DNA of 64,000 bases from Oceanihabitans iliipiscarium (GCF_042686125.1 NZ_JBHUOV010000005.1:1-64000); one strand, 5' to 3'; shown: positions 8,254-15,096, counted from the first letter of the stretch. Made by a program: numbers and translations. The notes: generated by a model not told the origin, from the sequence alone.

Positions 8254-8684
8254 GGCAAACGTTTTTTATTTTCCTGCGTACTGTTTCCACGTAATATTTC
8301 CGAACGTTTTGCTATTCATACGTTATTTGCATTTTTTACTTAAATATCAAAAAAATCTTCGAATTATTATTCCGTTTTTTCCACAAAGAGAATCAGTATC
8401 GATTGATTTAAGCAACCAAATTCCGTTTAATTAAATGGCGAACAGTTCAACCGTACGTTTTGACATTCCGCTTATCAGCCAAAAGTTGAGGATTGCTATA
8501 TTTTCGAATTAATGAGTAAAAGTTGGGCAAGCCAAAATTCGTGCGTAAAGTTCCGTAAGAGTGATAAAATCCAGTGTAATATTTTTTAAGATTCAGATTA
8601 TACTTCTAGCGTAATATTTGTACTGCAAAAACTAATAGAATTGGGTGAAAGCCCTAAAATTATTGGTGTGACGAAATGTTTGCC
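8254..8684. other. Cassette 9: no convincing gene
   Basis: This cassette of about 430 bp between complementary cores GTTGGCAAAC (8251-8260) and GTTTGCCAAC (8678-8687) has no credible protein gene. The only open frame over 60 codons is on the plus strand from a TTG that lies inside the recombination site, has no ribosome binding signal, and opposes all other cassettes. Several TAA/TAG interruptions break every minus-strand frame. It may hold a decayed gene, a frameshifted gene or a non-coding RNA. Confidence 0.6.
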
Positions 8685-8808
8685 AACGGTTTAGTATATG
8701 GAAAGTTGCGGGTTTGCGTGCGAGGAATTTCCGAAGGAAATTCAGACGTAGCAAACGTGCAACGACCTTTGATTAAGCACAAAACAGCAATTTTTTATAT
8801 ACTGTGTT
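8685..8808 (-). repeat. attC-like site 10 (short type, divergent arms)
   Basis: A 124 bp site with arms AACGGTTTAGTATATGG and TATATACTGTGTTGTG. The internal sequence differs strongly from other short sites (GCGTGCGAGG...AGCAAACGTGCAACG), yet the outer architecture is kept. Confidence 0.83.
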
Positions 8809-8828
8809 GTGTGTAGTTTTTTATTTTT

Positions 8829-9203
8829 TCAGTTCAGTTTTGGCATTAATTTCCGTGTTTGTTTTAATGCTCTGTGTTTAATTCCCATTTCAGAAATCAA
8901 GTCAAGATAATCACAAAATTGCGTATTAAATTTCCTGTATTCAGTTTGGTTTTCAATATGAATTTCCCAAAGTGCTCCAGAACCACCAAACAACTCTCGG
9001 CTAACAACTAATTTTTTAAATTCCGATTCATTCTTATTTTCAGCCGCAAGTCGGATTTCAGATAAATAGTCGACATAAAAACCAAGTCCGTTATCAATTA
9101 GAGTTTGTCCGAGCAAATCAGATTTCAGAGTCAGTTCCAAAACATTTTTATCCGAAAAGTCAATCGGTATTTTCTTTTTTTTCAGAAAGTCAAATATTCC
9201 CAT
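8829..9203 (-). CDS. Cassette 10: small cytosolic protein, unknown function
   Basis: This 124-residue protein has no signal peptide and an amphipathic start (Met-Gly-Ile-Phe-Asp-Phe-Leu-Lys-Lys-Lys-Lys). The N-terminal pattern Phe-Asp-Phe-Leu-Lys-Lys recurs in many small cytosolic proteins, including immunity-type proteins, but I cannot assign a family. The rest alternates predicted helices with a Gly-Gly-Ser-Gly-Ala-Leu-Trp-Glu turn near residue 75. Cassette cores are GTTGTGTGTA (8806-8815) and TACACACAAC (9234-9243); the ATG is about 30 bp from the core. Confidence 0.65.
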   Translation of the reverse strand: MGIFDFLKKKKIPIDFSDKNVLELTLKSDLLGQTLIDNGLGFYVDYLSEIRLAAENKNESEFKKLVVSRELFGGSGALWEIHIENQTEYRKFNTQFCDYLDLISEMGIKHRALKQTRKLMPKLN

Positions 9204-9240
9204 TTAGTTTCTTTTCAGTTCGGTTGCTCAAATTACACAC

Positions 9241-9436
9241 AACGTGTTCGTGTATGATTTTTTGCGGATTGAGCCGAAGCTATTTTTAGCTTTGGATGAG
9301 CCACTTGTGGCGAAAAATCCGCTGGAGGAAAATGGCAAGGCTCTGACTTGCTAATTTTCCGAGTAACTAATATAAGAATTTTATCTAGATCGTTTACATA
9401 ACCAACATTGCGAAGCAATTAATTATACACGTTGTT
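9241..9436 (-). repeat. attC-like site 11 (long type a), first in the array
   Basis: A 196 bp site nearest the recombinase, almost identical to sites 1 and 4. It closes cassette 11, whose reading frame ends inside it. Confidence 0.9.
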
Positions 9437-9844
9437 GGCAACTGTATTTTTTATTTTCACTCGCCAAATTATAAAATTTATTAAATAAATTATTCCAGAA
9501 ACTACTGCTATATAAAAAGCGAAATGCTCAAAATCCGAAGTTCGTTCTCCAGTCAAATATTCATATACATAGAAACTTCCAGCACTATCTCCGAAATCGA
9601 ATTGAAATAGAAAAATCAATGGATAAGCCAAAATTCCAATCCAAGCTAATTTTTTGTCAGAAGGTTTTAAATTGTCAAAGTGATTTGATAATTGATATAA
9701 AAATAAAAGGTGAATTATTCCGAAAATTAGAGTCGAAACTATTCCAAAAAGAAAAAGCCAACCAGCTATACTTAATCTTGCAAGAGTGCTTATCAATCCA
9801 AGCGCAATTCCGATAGTCAGTATAATGTTTTTTTCGTTTTTCAT
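9419..9844 (-). CDS. Cassette 11 (first position): four-helix membrane protein
   Basis: This 141-residue protein has four predicted membrane segments (about residues 7-28, 30-50, 66-85, 108-128) and a short charged loop after the second. I recognise no family. It is the cassette closest to the recombinase, so in a working integron it would be the most recently inserted and best expressed. The ATG lies only three bases from the core GTTGCCAAC (9848-9856), so its ribosome binding region belongs to the recombinase side. The frame runs into the downstream repeat and ends ...ANNVYN, the repeat-encoded tail also seen on the protein at 3356-4111. Confidence 0.7.
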   Translation of the reverse strand: MKNEKNIILTIGIALGLISTLARLSIAGWLFLFGIVSTLIFGIIHLLFLYQLSNHFDNLKPSDKKLAWIGILAYPLIFLFQFDFGDSAGSFYVYEYLTGERTSDFEHFAFYIAVVSGIIYLINFIIWRVKIKNTVANNVYN

Positions 9845-9847
9845 ATT

Positions 9848-9880
9848 GTTGCCAACTGGTTATATCCAAACAAATATAAC
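9848..9880 (-). other. Candidate attI-like site with possible cassette promoter
   Basis: Between the recombinase stop and the first cassette lies the core GTTGCCAAC, followed by a perfect 7 bp inverted repeat, GTTATAT-N8-ATATAAC (9859-9880), with no attC body. Arms of this size around an 8 bp centre fit a tyrosine recombinase binding pair. On the minus strand the same spot contains TATATTTG (9871-9878), a match to the TAnnTTTG -7 box, so it could also act as the promoter for the cassettes, as Pc does in known integrons. No good -33 element was seen. Confidence 0.5.
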
Positions 9881-9892
9881 ACTTTTTAGGTG

Positions 9893-11056
9893 CTAATTTC
9901 TGGATATGCCAAGTTTTGTCTTGTCTTTTTGGGTTTCCATTATATGCTTAACGGCATGATCTAACGGACTCTGTATCGCTAGTAAATCCTTTTTCGCAAC
10001 ATGTGTATATATCATCGTCGTTTCTGGTTTTGCATGACCTAATAAAGATTGTATATAGCGTAAATCGGTTCCTTGTTCTAATAAATGTGTCGCATAACTG
10101 TGCCTTAACGTATGTGGTGTCACACGTTTTTTTATCTCTGCTGTACGACAAGAAGTTCTTAAAAAGGCACGAATACTTTCCGGACTGTATTTGCCTTCGT
10201 TTCGTCCTTCAGCAAAATACTTTTTAGGTTTATAAGTATGTAAGTAATTATGCAAAAGTGGTAAAAAACTTTCAGCAATAATAACATAACGGTCTTTCCG
10301 ACCTTTAGAATTCTTAATCGTTATTTGCCTTCTATCTATATCAATATGATTTAATTCTAAATTAATTAACTCGCTAATACGGAATCCGCAAGAGTAAATT
10401 AGCGCAATAATTGCACGATGTTTTAAATTCTTGGTCACACTTATAATTTGAATCACTTCTTCTAACGATAAAACAGTCGGCAATTGTTTATTTCTTTTCG
10501 GACGAACAAGTTCAAGCGCTTCAATTTTTATATTAGGATAAAACTGTTTAAAAACTTTTAATGCACTTATAAATTGTCGTTGTTTGCTAATCGAGTAGAG
10601 TCGCTTTATATAAATATCTTCAATATAACGCTCAACATGCCTATTGGTTAAATCCTCAATCCTATTTTTATAATAATAAGCTATAAAATCTGCAACCAAA
10701 AAAGTATAGGTTTCTATAGTGCTTTCACTATAACGCTTGCCTCTTAAATATTTTTTAAAATAATTTATAATTGTTTTTTGCCCTTTGGTTAACGATGTAG
10801 TGTGGTGATACTCTTGTTTTTTATGATTGCTCTCTAGAATATAATCGTTTATCGTGTAATCCTTCAACGTGTTTTTAATGATTTGTAAAGCTTTCGGACT
10901 ATGCTTTACATACCAACTTTTTAAACTCAAACTCCATTTTCTGCCAGGAATTGTTTTAACTAAATCAATGATTTTATCATCGTATTTAAAACAAATAACA
11001 ATTTGCTCAACATTGTGATGACGCTTTGATTTAAGCGTAATTATAGGCTTTTTCAT
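9893..11056 (-). CDS. Tyrosine recombinase of the cassette array
   Basis: This 387-residue site-specific recombinase is intact. Catalytic residues are all visible: Arg226 (GFRISEL), Lys251, His315 and Arg318 (HTLRH), His341 (LGHAKPETT) and Tyr350 (IYTHV). The SAM-like core-binding domain covers about residues 90-180. Residues 1-90 are an extra N-terminal region absent from XerC/XerD. The distance from Lys251 to His315 (64 residues) equals that of Xer proteins; IntI integrases have about 40 additional residues there, which are missing. The ending IYTHV...SPLD is shared with both IntI and many phage-type recombinases. The gene reads into the array, 48 bp before the first cassette gene. Its neighbours on the other side are ordinary chromosomal genes. 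Confidence 0.85.
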   Translation of the reverse strand: MKKPIITLKSKRHHNVEQIVICFKYDDKIIDLVKTIPGRKWSLSLKSWYVKHSPKALQIIKNTLKDYTINDYILESNHKKQEYHHTTSLTKGQKTIINYFKKYLRGKRYSESTIETYTFLVADFIAYYYKNRIEDLTNRHVERYIEDIYIKRLYSISKQRQFISALKVFKQFYPNIKIEALELVRPKRNKQLPTVLSLEEVIQIISVTKNLKHRAIIALIYSCGFRISELINLELNHIDIDRRQITIKNSKGRKDRYVIIAESFLPLLHNYLHTYKPKKYFAEGRNEGKYSPESIRAFLRTSCRTAEIKKRVTPHTLRHSYATHLLEQGTDLRYIQSLLGHAKPETTMIYTHVAKKDLLAIQSPLDHAVKHIMETQKDKTKLGISRN

Positions 11057-11084
11057 ATATTTTTTTATAAAAGAGATTAATCTT

Positions 11085-11115
11085 TAAATATAGAAAAAAA
11101 TCGACACAAAACCAA
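11085..11115 (-). promoter_or_regulatory. Likely promoter of the recombinase gene
   Basis: On the minus strand TTG (11113-11115), 20 bp and then TATATTTA (11085-11092) fit the Bacteroidota promoter TTG-N19..21-TAnnTTTG with one mismatch. The -7 box lies 28 bp before the ATG at 11056. Confidence 0.45.
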
Positions 11116-11121
11116 GCTAAC

Positions 11122-11676
11122 TTACTTCCATTTTATATTGCAACCAATACTCGGTTTTTGAGGCTTCGTATTAGACTCGTTTGCTAGAATACAATCTAAT
11201 GCATGCCTTAAATCACTTCCACTTACAGCAATACCATTTCCAGGACGTGAATCGTCTAATTGCCCTCTGTAGGTTAGTCTTAACGCAGCATCAAACACAT
11301 ATAAATCTGGCGTGCAGGCTGCATCATAAGCTTTGGCAACATTCTGCGTTTCATCATATAAATAAGGAAAAGGATACTGGTTTTCTTTGGCATGAATCGT
11401 CATTTTGTCTGGAGCATCTTGCGGATAATTCTTTGCGTCATTGCTTGATATCGCAATAAAACCTATCCCTTTTTCTTTAAACTCATTAGCTATCGCAACC
11501 AATGCTGCATTCACATGAATCACAAACGGACAATGGTTGCAAATAAACATAATCACAGTTGCTTCAGGGCCTTTTAATTGCTGAAGACTTAACGGTTCAT
11601 GCGATACTGTATCATATAATTTAAAATCTGGTGCTTCAGTACCTAAAGGAAGCATATTCGAAGGTGTTCTTGCCAT
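11122..11676 (-). CDS. Thioredoxin-like (PRX_like1) protein
   Basis: This 184-residue cytosolic thioredoxin-fold protein has an AhpC/TSA-type core. The redox motif Cys-Asn-His-Cys-Pro-Phe lies near residue 46-51, and the Pro-Asp-Phe-Lys start, Ser-Ser-Asn-Asp-Ala and Cys-Thr-Pro-Asp-Leu blocks are those of the PRX_like1 subgroup. It probably reduces disulfides or peroxides; the exact substrate is unknown. It is divergent from csaA and lies 65 bp upstream of the recombinase on the same strand, so it marks the chromosomal flank of the array. Confidence 0.85.
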   Translation of the reverse strand: MARTPSNMLPLGTEAPDFKLYDTVSHEPLSLQQLKGPEATVIMFICNHCPFVIHVNAALVAIANEFKEKGIGFIAISSNDAKNYPQDAPDKMTIHAKENQYPFPYLYDETQNVAKAYDAACTPDLYVFDAALRLTYRGQLDDSRPGNGIAVSGSDLRHALDCILANESNTKPQKPSIGCNIKWK

Positions 11677-11737
11677 AAGATAAAATTTTCTCTAAAATAT
11701 AAAAATTCATATCTTCATCGTCGCTAACTTATAATAA

Positions 11738-12073
11738 ATGACAGAAACTATAAACTTCGAAGATTTTACTAAAGTCGATTTACGTGTCGGAACCATTGTT
11801 GAAGTCCACGATTTTCCCGAAGCACGCAACCCAGCATATCAGCTCAAAATCGATTTTGGTAGCTTAGGAATCAAGACGTCCTCAGCGCAAATTACGACAC
11901 TCTATAAAAAGGAAGAGTTAATTAACCGACAAATTGTGGCTGTAGTTAATTTCCCCAAAAAACAAATCGGAAAATTCATGAGCGAATGCCTTGTTCTTGG
12001 AGCAGTCGATGGTAAAGATGTTATTTTACTCCATCCAGAAGCCAATGTATTAAATGGCTCAGTGGTTTCATAA
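11738..12073 (+). CDS. csaA: CsaA-type tRNA-binding domain protein
   Basis: This 111-residue protein consists of one OB-fold tRNA-binding domain, with Val-Asp-Leu-Arg-Val-Gly-Thr-Ile near residue 13 and Ser-Ser-Ala-Gln-Ile-Thr near residue 48. Length and motifs match CsaA, an RNA-binding protein with reported export-chaperone activity in Bacillus. The cytosolic location is inferred from the lack of a signal peptide. A repeat element follows eight bases after its stop. Confidence 0.9.
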   Translation: MTETINFEDFTKVDLRVGTIVEVHDFPEARNPAYQLKIDFGSLGIKTSSAQITTLYKKEELINRQIVAVVNFPKKQIGKFMSECLVLGAVDGKDVILLHPEANVLNGSVVS

Positions 12074-12080
12074 TGGCTTT

Positions 12081-12178
12081 TTGGGCGTTCCACTTTTATT
12101 TAAAAGTGTCGCGCTTTCGCAAGTCGCTTTTTTAAAAAATTAAAAAGAGCTCCAACAATTGCTCAATCGCTAACGCAA
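12081..12178 (+). repeat. Interspersed repeat, copy 1
   Basis: Starts TTGGGCGTTCC, contains GTCGCGCTTTCGCAAGTCGC and ends CAATCGCTAACGCAA. The GCGTT/AACGC ends are inverted. It fills the gap between csaA and the next gene almost exactly. Related copies are at 33938-34073 and 59820-59916. Confidence 0.75.
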
Positions 12179-12191
12179 CTAAAGGTCTTTT

Positions 12192-13088
12192 ATGCTAGAA
12201 CTAGATGATGTTCAAATTAATTTCGATACTAATGCACTTTGGATTCTCAATCTCGCATTGGCTGTAGTGATGTTTGGTGTAGCACTAGGTGTGACGCTTA
12301 ACGATTTCAAACAATTAGTGCGACAGCCTAAAGTAGTGGTTCTTGGTATAGTCTCGCAATTCGTATTACTGCCTTTTATTACTTACCTCTTTATTTTGCT
12401 TATTAAACCTCAAGCGAGTATTGCACTAGGCATGATAATGGTTGCGGCTTGTCCTGGCGGAAATATTTCTAATTTTATGACACATTTAGCCAAAGGAAAT
12501 ACAGCGCTTTCTGTGAGTCTTACAGCTTTTGCCACTTTTCTTGCCATGATAATGACACCACTAAACTTTCAGTTTTATGGCAACTTATACGCACCTACAG
12601 CACAATTACTGCAAAGTGTAGAACTCGACTTTTTTGAGTTGGTAAAATTAGTATTACTAATCCTTGGTATTCCTCTAATCTTAGGCATGACCTTACGAAG
12701 TCAAAATAAGAAATTGGCAGAAAAGCTATCTAAAATATTAAAACCTTTTTCTATAATAGTCTTTGTTACTATTGTTATCATTGCCTTTTCTAATAATTTA
12801 GATGTTTTTTACAATTATATAGATCGTGTTTTACTTATTGGTATAAGTCATAATATAATTGCATTAACTTTGGGCTTTTTATTAGCAAAGGCATTTGGGT
12901 TGTCATTTAAAAATCAAAAGACCTTAGCAATTGAAACAGGAATACAAAACTCTGGTTTGGGATTATTGCTTATTTTCACCTTTTTTAATGGTCTTGGTGG
13001 CATGGCAATCATAGCCGCATTTTGGGGAATCTGGCATATTGTTTCAGGTTTGAGTTTAGCATTTTATTGGTCAGCATCTAAAAAATAA
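12192..13088 (+). CDS. Bile acid:sodium symporter family transporter
   Basis: This 298-residue inner membrane protein has nine to ten predicted helices. Conserved features include Gly-Val-Ala-Leu-Gly-Val-Thr-Leu after helix 1, the Cys-Pro-Gly-Gly-Asn-Ile-Ser-Asn motif near residue 93 and the Glu-Thr-Gly-Ile-Gln-Asn-Ser-Gly motif near residue 250, both of which form the sodium/substrate crossover regions in the BASS family. Such transporters carry organic acids with sodium; the substrate here is unknown. It probably forms an operon with the acyltransferase six bases downstream. Confidence 0.88.
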   Translation: MLELDDVQINFDTNALWILNLALAVVMFGVALGVTLNDFKQLVRQPKVVVLGIVSQFVLLPFITYLFILLIKPQASIALGMIMVAACPGGNISNFMTHLAKGNTALSVSLTAFATFLAMIMTPLNFQFYGNLYAPTAQLLQSVELDFFELVKLVLLILGIPLILGMTLRSQNKKLAEKLSKILKPFSIIVFVTIVIIAFSNNLDVFYNYIDRVLLIGISHNIIALTLGFLLAKAFGLSFKNQKTLAIETGIQNSGLGLLLIFTFFNGLGGMAIIAAFWGIWHIVSGLSLAFYWSASKK

Positions 13089-13094
13089 TACCTA

Positions 13095-14129
13095 TTGAAA
13101 TACCTTTGGTTACATAGTATAAGAACATATATAAGATTCGGACTCTTCTGTTATTACAAGAGTTTTAGAGTATATAACACACAACATGTTCCAAAAAATA
13201 AACCTGTTTTGTTTTTAGCTAACCATCAAAATGCATTAATCGATCCGTTATTAATTGCGACAAAATCTGGGCGATTTTCTTACTTTTTAACTCGTGCTTC
13301 TGTATTTAAAAAACCTTTAGTAAGTAAGTTTTTGCATAGCTTGCAAATGCTACCTGTGTATAGAATACGTGATGGTTGGAGTAATATAAGTAATAATAAT
13401 TCAATATTTTCTACATGTACAGAGCTGTTGCATCAACATAAAGCAATAGTTATTTTTCCAGAAGGCAGTCATCATATTAATAAAACAGTTAGACCTTTAA
13501 GTAAAGGGTTTACACGAATTGTTTTTGAAACTTTAGAGAAATATCCAGATATCGATTTGCAACTCATTCCTGTAGGTATAAACTTTAAACAGTCTGAAGC
13601 TTTTGTTGATCGCACAGCGCTTTTCTTTGGTAAGCCCTTAGACGCGAAGGCTTATTTGCAAAAAGATAGAAATAAAGCTGTAATAGCTTTAAAGCAGGAT
13701 GTACAAGAAGCCATTTCAAAATTAACCACACATATTCCTAACGATAACTATGAGGAGACGTTTAAAAAATTAGAGCAGCATCATGTGGACTACCTTAATC
13801 CTGAGGCAGTAAATACCTGTATTCAGACTAATTTTGAAACCTGTAAAGTAGGTGTGAAGCCTAAATTTAATCCGTTTAAACCTCTTGTTAAATATATCCT
13901 TCTCATAAACTTCATCTTGCCCTTTTTGATTTGGAGGCATGTTATCATTCCAAAAATAAAAGAAATTGAGTTTAAAGCCACGTTTAGATTTGCTATTTAT
14001 GTGACCTTATTTCCTATTTGGTTTTTTGCAATTACACTAATTTTAGGCGCTTTTTTTGGATGGCAAGTGGCATTAGGTTATGCGCTTAGTATAACAGTTT
14101 TATCGTTATTGTATGTGAAGGTTTTCTAA
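13095..14129 (+). CDS. PlsC-type acyltransferase
   Basis: This 344-residue membrane-associated enzyme shows the lysophospholipid acyltransferase motifs: Asn-His-Gln-Asn-Ala-Leu-Ile-Asp (catalytic His and Asp, near residues 43-50) and Phe-Pro-Glu-Gly-Ser-His-His (near 120-126). Two hydrophobic segments at about 265-285 and 295-335 anchor the C-terminus. It transfers an acyl chain to a glycerophosphate or lysophospholipid, or possibly to another lipid such as the ornithine or aminolipids of Bacteroidota. The start is a TTG six bases after the preceding stop; no better ATG lies upstream. Confidence 0.82.
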   Translation: MKYLWLHSIRTYIRFGLFCYYKSFRVYNTQHVPKNKPVLFLANHQNALIDPLLIATKSGRFSYFLTRASVFKKPLVSKFLHSLQMLPVYRIRDGWSNISNNNSIFSTCTELLHQHKAIVIFPEGSHHINKTVRPLSKGFTRIVFETLEKYPDIDLQLIPVGINFKQSEAFVDRTALFFGKPLDAKAYLQKDRNKAVIALKQDVQEAISKLTTHIPNDNYEETFKKLEQHHVDYLNPEAVNTCIQTNFETCKVGVKPKFNPFKPLVKYILLINFILPFLIWRHVIIPKIKEIEFKATFRFAIYVTLFPIWFFAITLILGAFFGWQVALGYALSITVLSLLYVKVF

Positions 14130-14230
14130 CGTTCCGAGTTTTTTTAGAAAAACTTACCTCTCTTTAGCATAAGAGAGGAGCAGGTTCTCGTTATAATGTA
14201 TGTGAGAACTAAAAAAAGGAGGTTGATTTA

Positions 14231-14641
14231 CTAATCAACAATAGCAGTAAGGCCTTTAAAATTTAAAATAGTCTCGGTTTTAGTGTAGGTAATACTATAT
14301 GAAAAACCTTGCAATTGAGCGCCTCTATAACCTTTACCTCTTGTTTTATGAAGGTTTTCAATTTGGCTCCAGTCTTTGACTAAAAACTGTCCTGTTGCGC
14401 ACATATTTTCATTAGTAATGCTGACCAATAAATAGTCTTGGTTGTTTTTGGTTATAACAGCTTCTAACCAAAAGGCGAGGTTTTGTTCTGTGCTTAATTC
14501 ACGCGTTAATTCGTCATTGTAAATTTTAGAATCTATAGCGTTATCTATGTAAATGCGATTTAAATTTTCGCAGCGAGGTTGATCGCAACCAGATAAAAAA
14601 AGGCTTGCTAATAGCATACCAACAAAAATGATTTTTTTCAT
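14231..14641 (-). CDS. Small lipoprotein, unknown function
   Basis: This 136-residue protein has a textbook lipobox (Phe-Leu-Ser-Gly-Cys) after a short hydrophobic segment, so it is lipid anchored. A second Cys pair (residues near 24 and 80) may form a disulfide. I recognise no family. It is separated from the PUR-alpha-like gene upstream by a strong terminator, so it must have its own promoter within about 15 bp or rely on read-through. Confidence 0.75.
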   Translation of the reverse strand: MKKIIFVGMLLASLFLSGCDQPRCENLNRIYIDNAIDSKIYNDELTRELSTEQNLAFWLEAVITKNNQDYLLVSITNENMCATGQFLVKDWSQIENLHKTRGKGYRGAQLQGFSYSITYTKTETILNFKGLTAIVD

Positions 14642-14652
14642 AATCTTAAATA

Positions 14653-14681
14653 AAAAAACCGTTACTGCGAAGTAACGGTTT
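14653..14681 (-). terminator. Intrinsic terminator after the PUR-alpha-like gene
   Basis: An 11 bp stem AAACCGTTACT/AGTAACGGTTT with a four-base loop. On the minus strand it is followed by a run of T residues. Confidence 0.88.
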
Positions 14682-14700
14682 GTAGAATTAAAGAATGTTA

Positions 14701-15096
14701 TTAGATATCATCAAAATCAACATCAGTAAAACGACTTTCTACCGAATCTGTTGTTTCAGTTGAAGTATTGTCTGTTGTAGAAGTTGTGTCATATTCTTTT
14801 TTAAAGTCTTTTTGGTGACGTTCGCTAATCACTTCATCACCTTTTTCAGCAATAATATAATCAGTCATCTCAGCTAAAATGCTATTAAACTCAGAAAAAT
14901 CTTCTTTATATAAATAGATTTTATGTTTTTTATAATGAAATGAGCCATCATCATTGGTAAACTTCTTACTTTCAGTAATTGTTAAGTAATAATCACCAGC
15001 TTTAGTTGCTCTTACATCAAAGAAATAGGTACGTCTTCCAGCTCTTAATACTTTCGAATAAATTTCTTCTTTCTCCATCATGCCATTAGTTTCCAT
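14701..15096 (-). CDS. PUR-alpha-like nucleic acid binding protein (DUF3276)
   Basis: This 131-residue cytosolic protein contains a single PUR repeat (about residues 10-85): Lys-Val-Leu-Arg-Ala-Gly-Arg-Arg-Thr-Tyr-Phe-Phe-Asp-Val-Arg, then Tyr-Tyr-Leu-Thr-Ile-Thr-Glu-Ser-Lys-Lys. This is the hallmark of the PUR-alpha/DUF3276 family, which binds single-stranded DNA or RNA as a dimer. The tail (85-131) is acidic and Thr/Ser-rich and probably disordered. The gene stands alone with its own terminator. Confidence 0.9.
   Translation of the reverse strand: METNGMMEKEEIYSKVLRAGRRTYFFDVRATKAGDYYLTITESKKFTNDDGSFHYKKHKIYLYKEDFSEFNSILAEMTDYIIAEKGDEVISERHQKDFKKEYDTTSTTDNTSTETTDSVESRFTDVDFDDI

Larger units (their letters stand above)
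22..11056 (-). mobile_element. Integron-like cassette array with its recombinase
   Basis: A tyrosine recombinase gene at the right end is followed on the same strand by eleven gene cassettes, each carrying one long structured repeat downstream of its gene. The ends of each cassette are reverse complements of 8-10 bp that differ from cassette to cassette, while the repeat bodies share conserved outer arms. That is how attC-bearing cassettes look after insertion as circles. The array begins directly behind the recombinase, where cassette 11 meets an attI-like spot without a repeat body, and leaves the window on the left. The recombinase is not a classical IntI in domain content and is co-oriented with the cassettes. 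What I see: repeats, boundaries and recombinase. What I infer: that this recombinase moves these cassettes. Confidence 0.85.

Noticed and set aside
8249..8434. Plus-strand 61-codon frame in cassette 9
   Set aside because: It starts at a TTG inside the recombination site, runs against all other cassette genes and shows no protein-like composition.
9233..9418. Short open frames inside the long repeats (also at 1498-1733)
   Set aside because: They lie within the attC-like bodies, repeat with the body sequence and have no ribosome binding site; they are by-products of the repeat.
1..9856. CRISPR array or transposon terminal repeats as explanation of the repeats
   Set aside because: Spacing is irregular (about 430-1900 bp), the segments between repeats are whole genes, there are no cas genes or transposase, and the ends pair only within their own cassette.
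9893..11056. Calling the recombinase IntI
   Set aside because: The insertion typical of IntI between the catalytic Lys and the HxxR motif is absent, so the name would claim too much.
14157..14178. CCTCTCTT/AAGAGAGG hairpin after the acyltransferase gene as terminator
   Set aside because: No T run follows; it may be structural but cannot be called a terminator with confidence.
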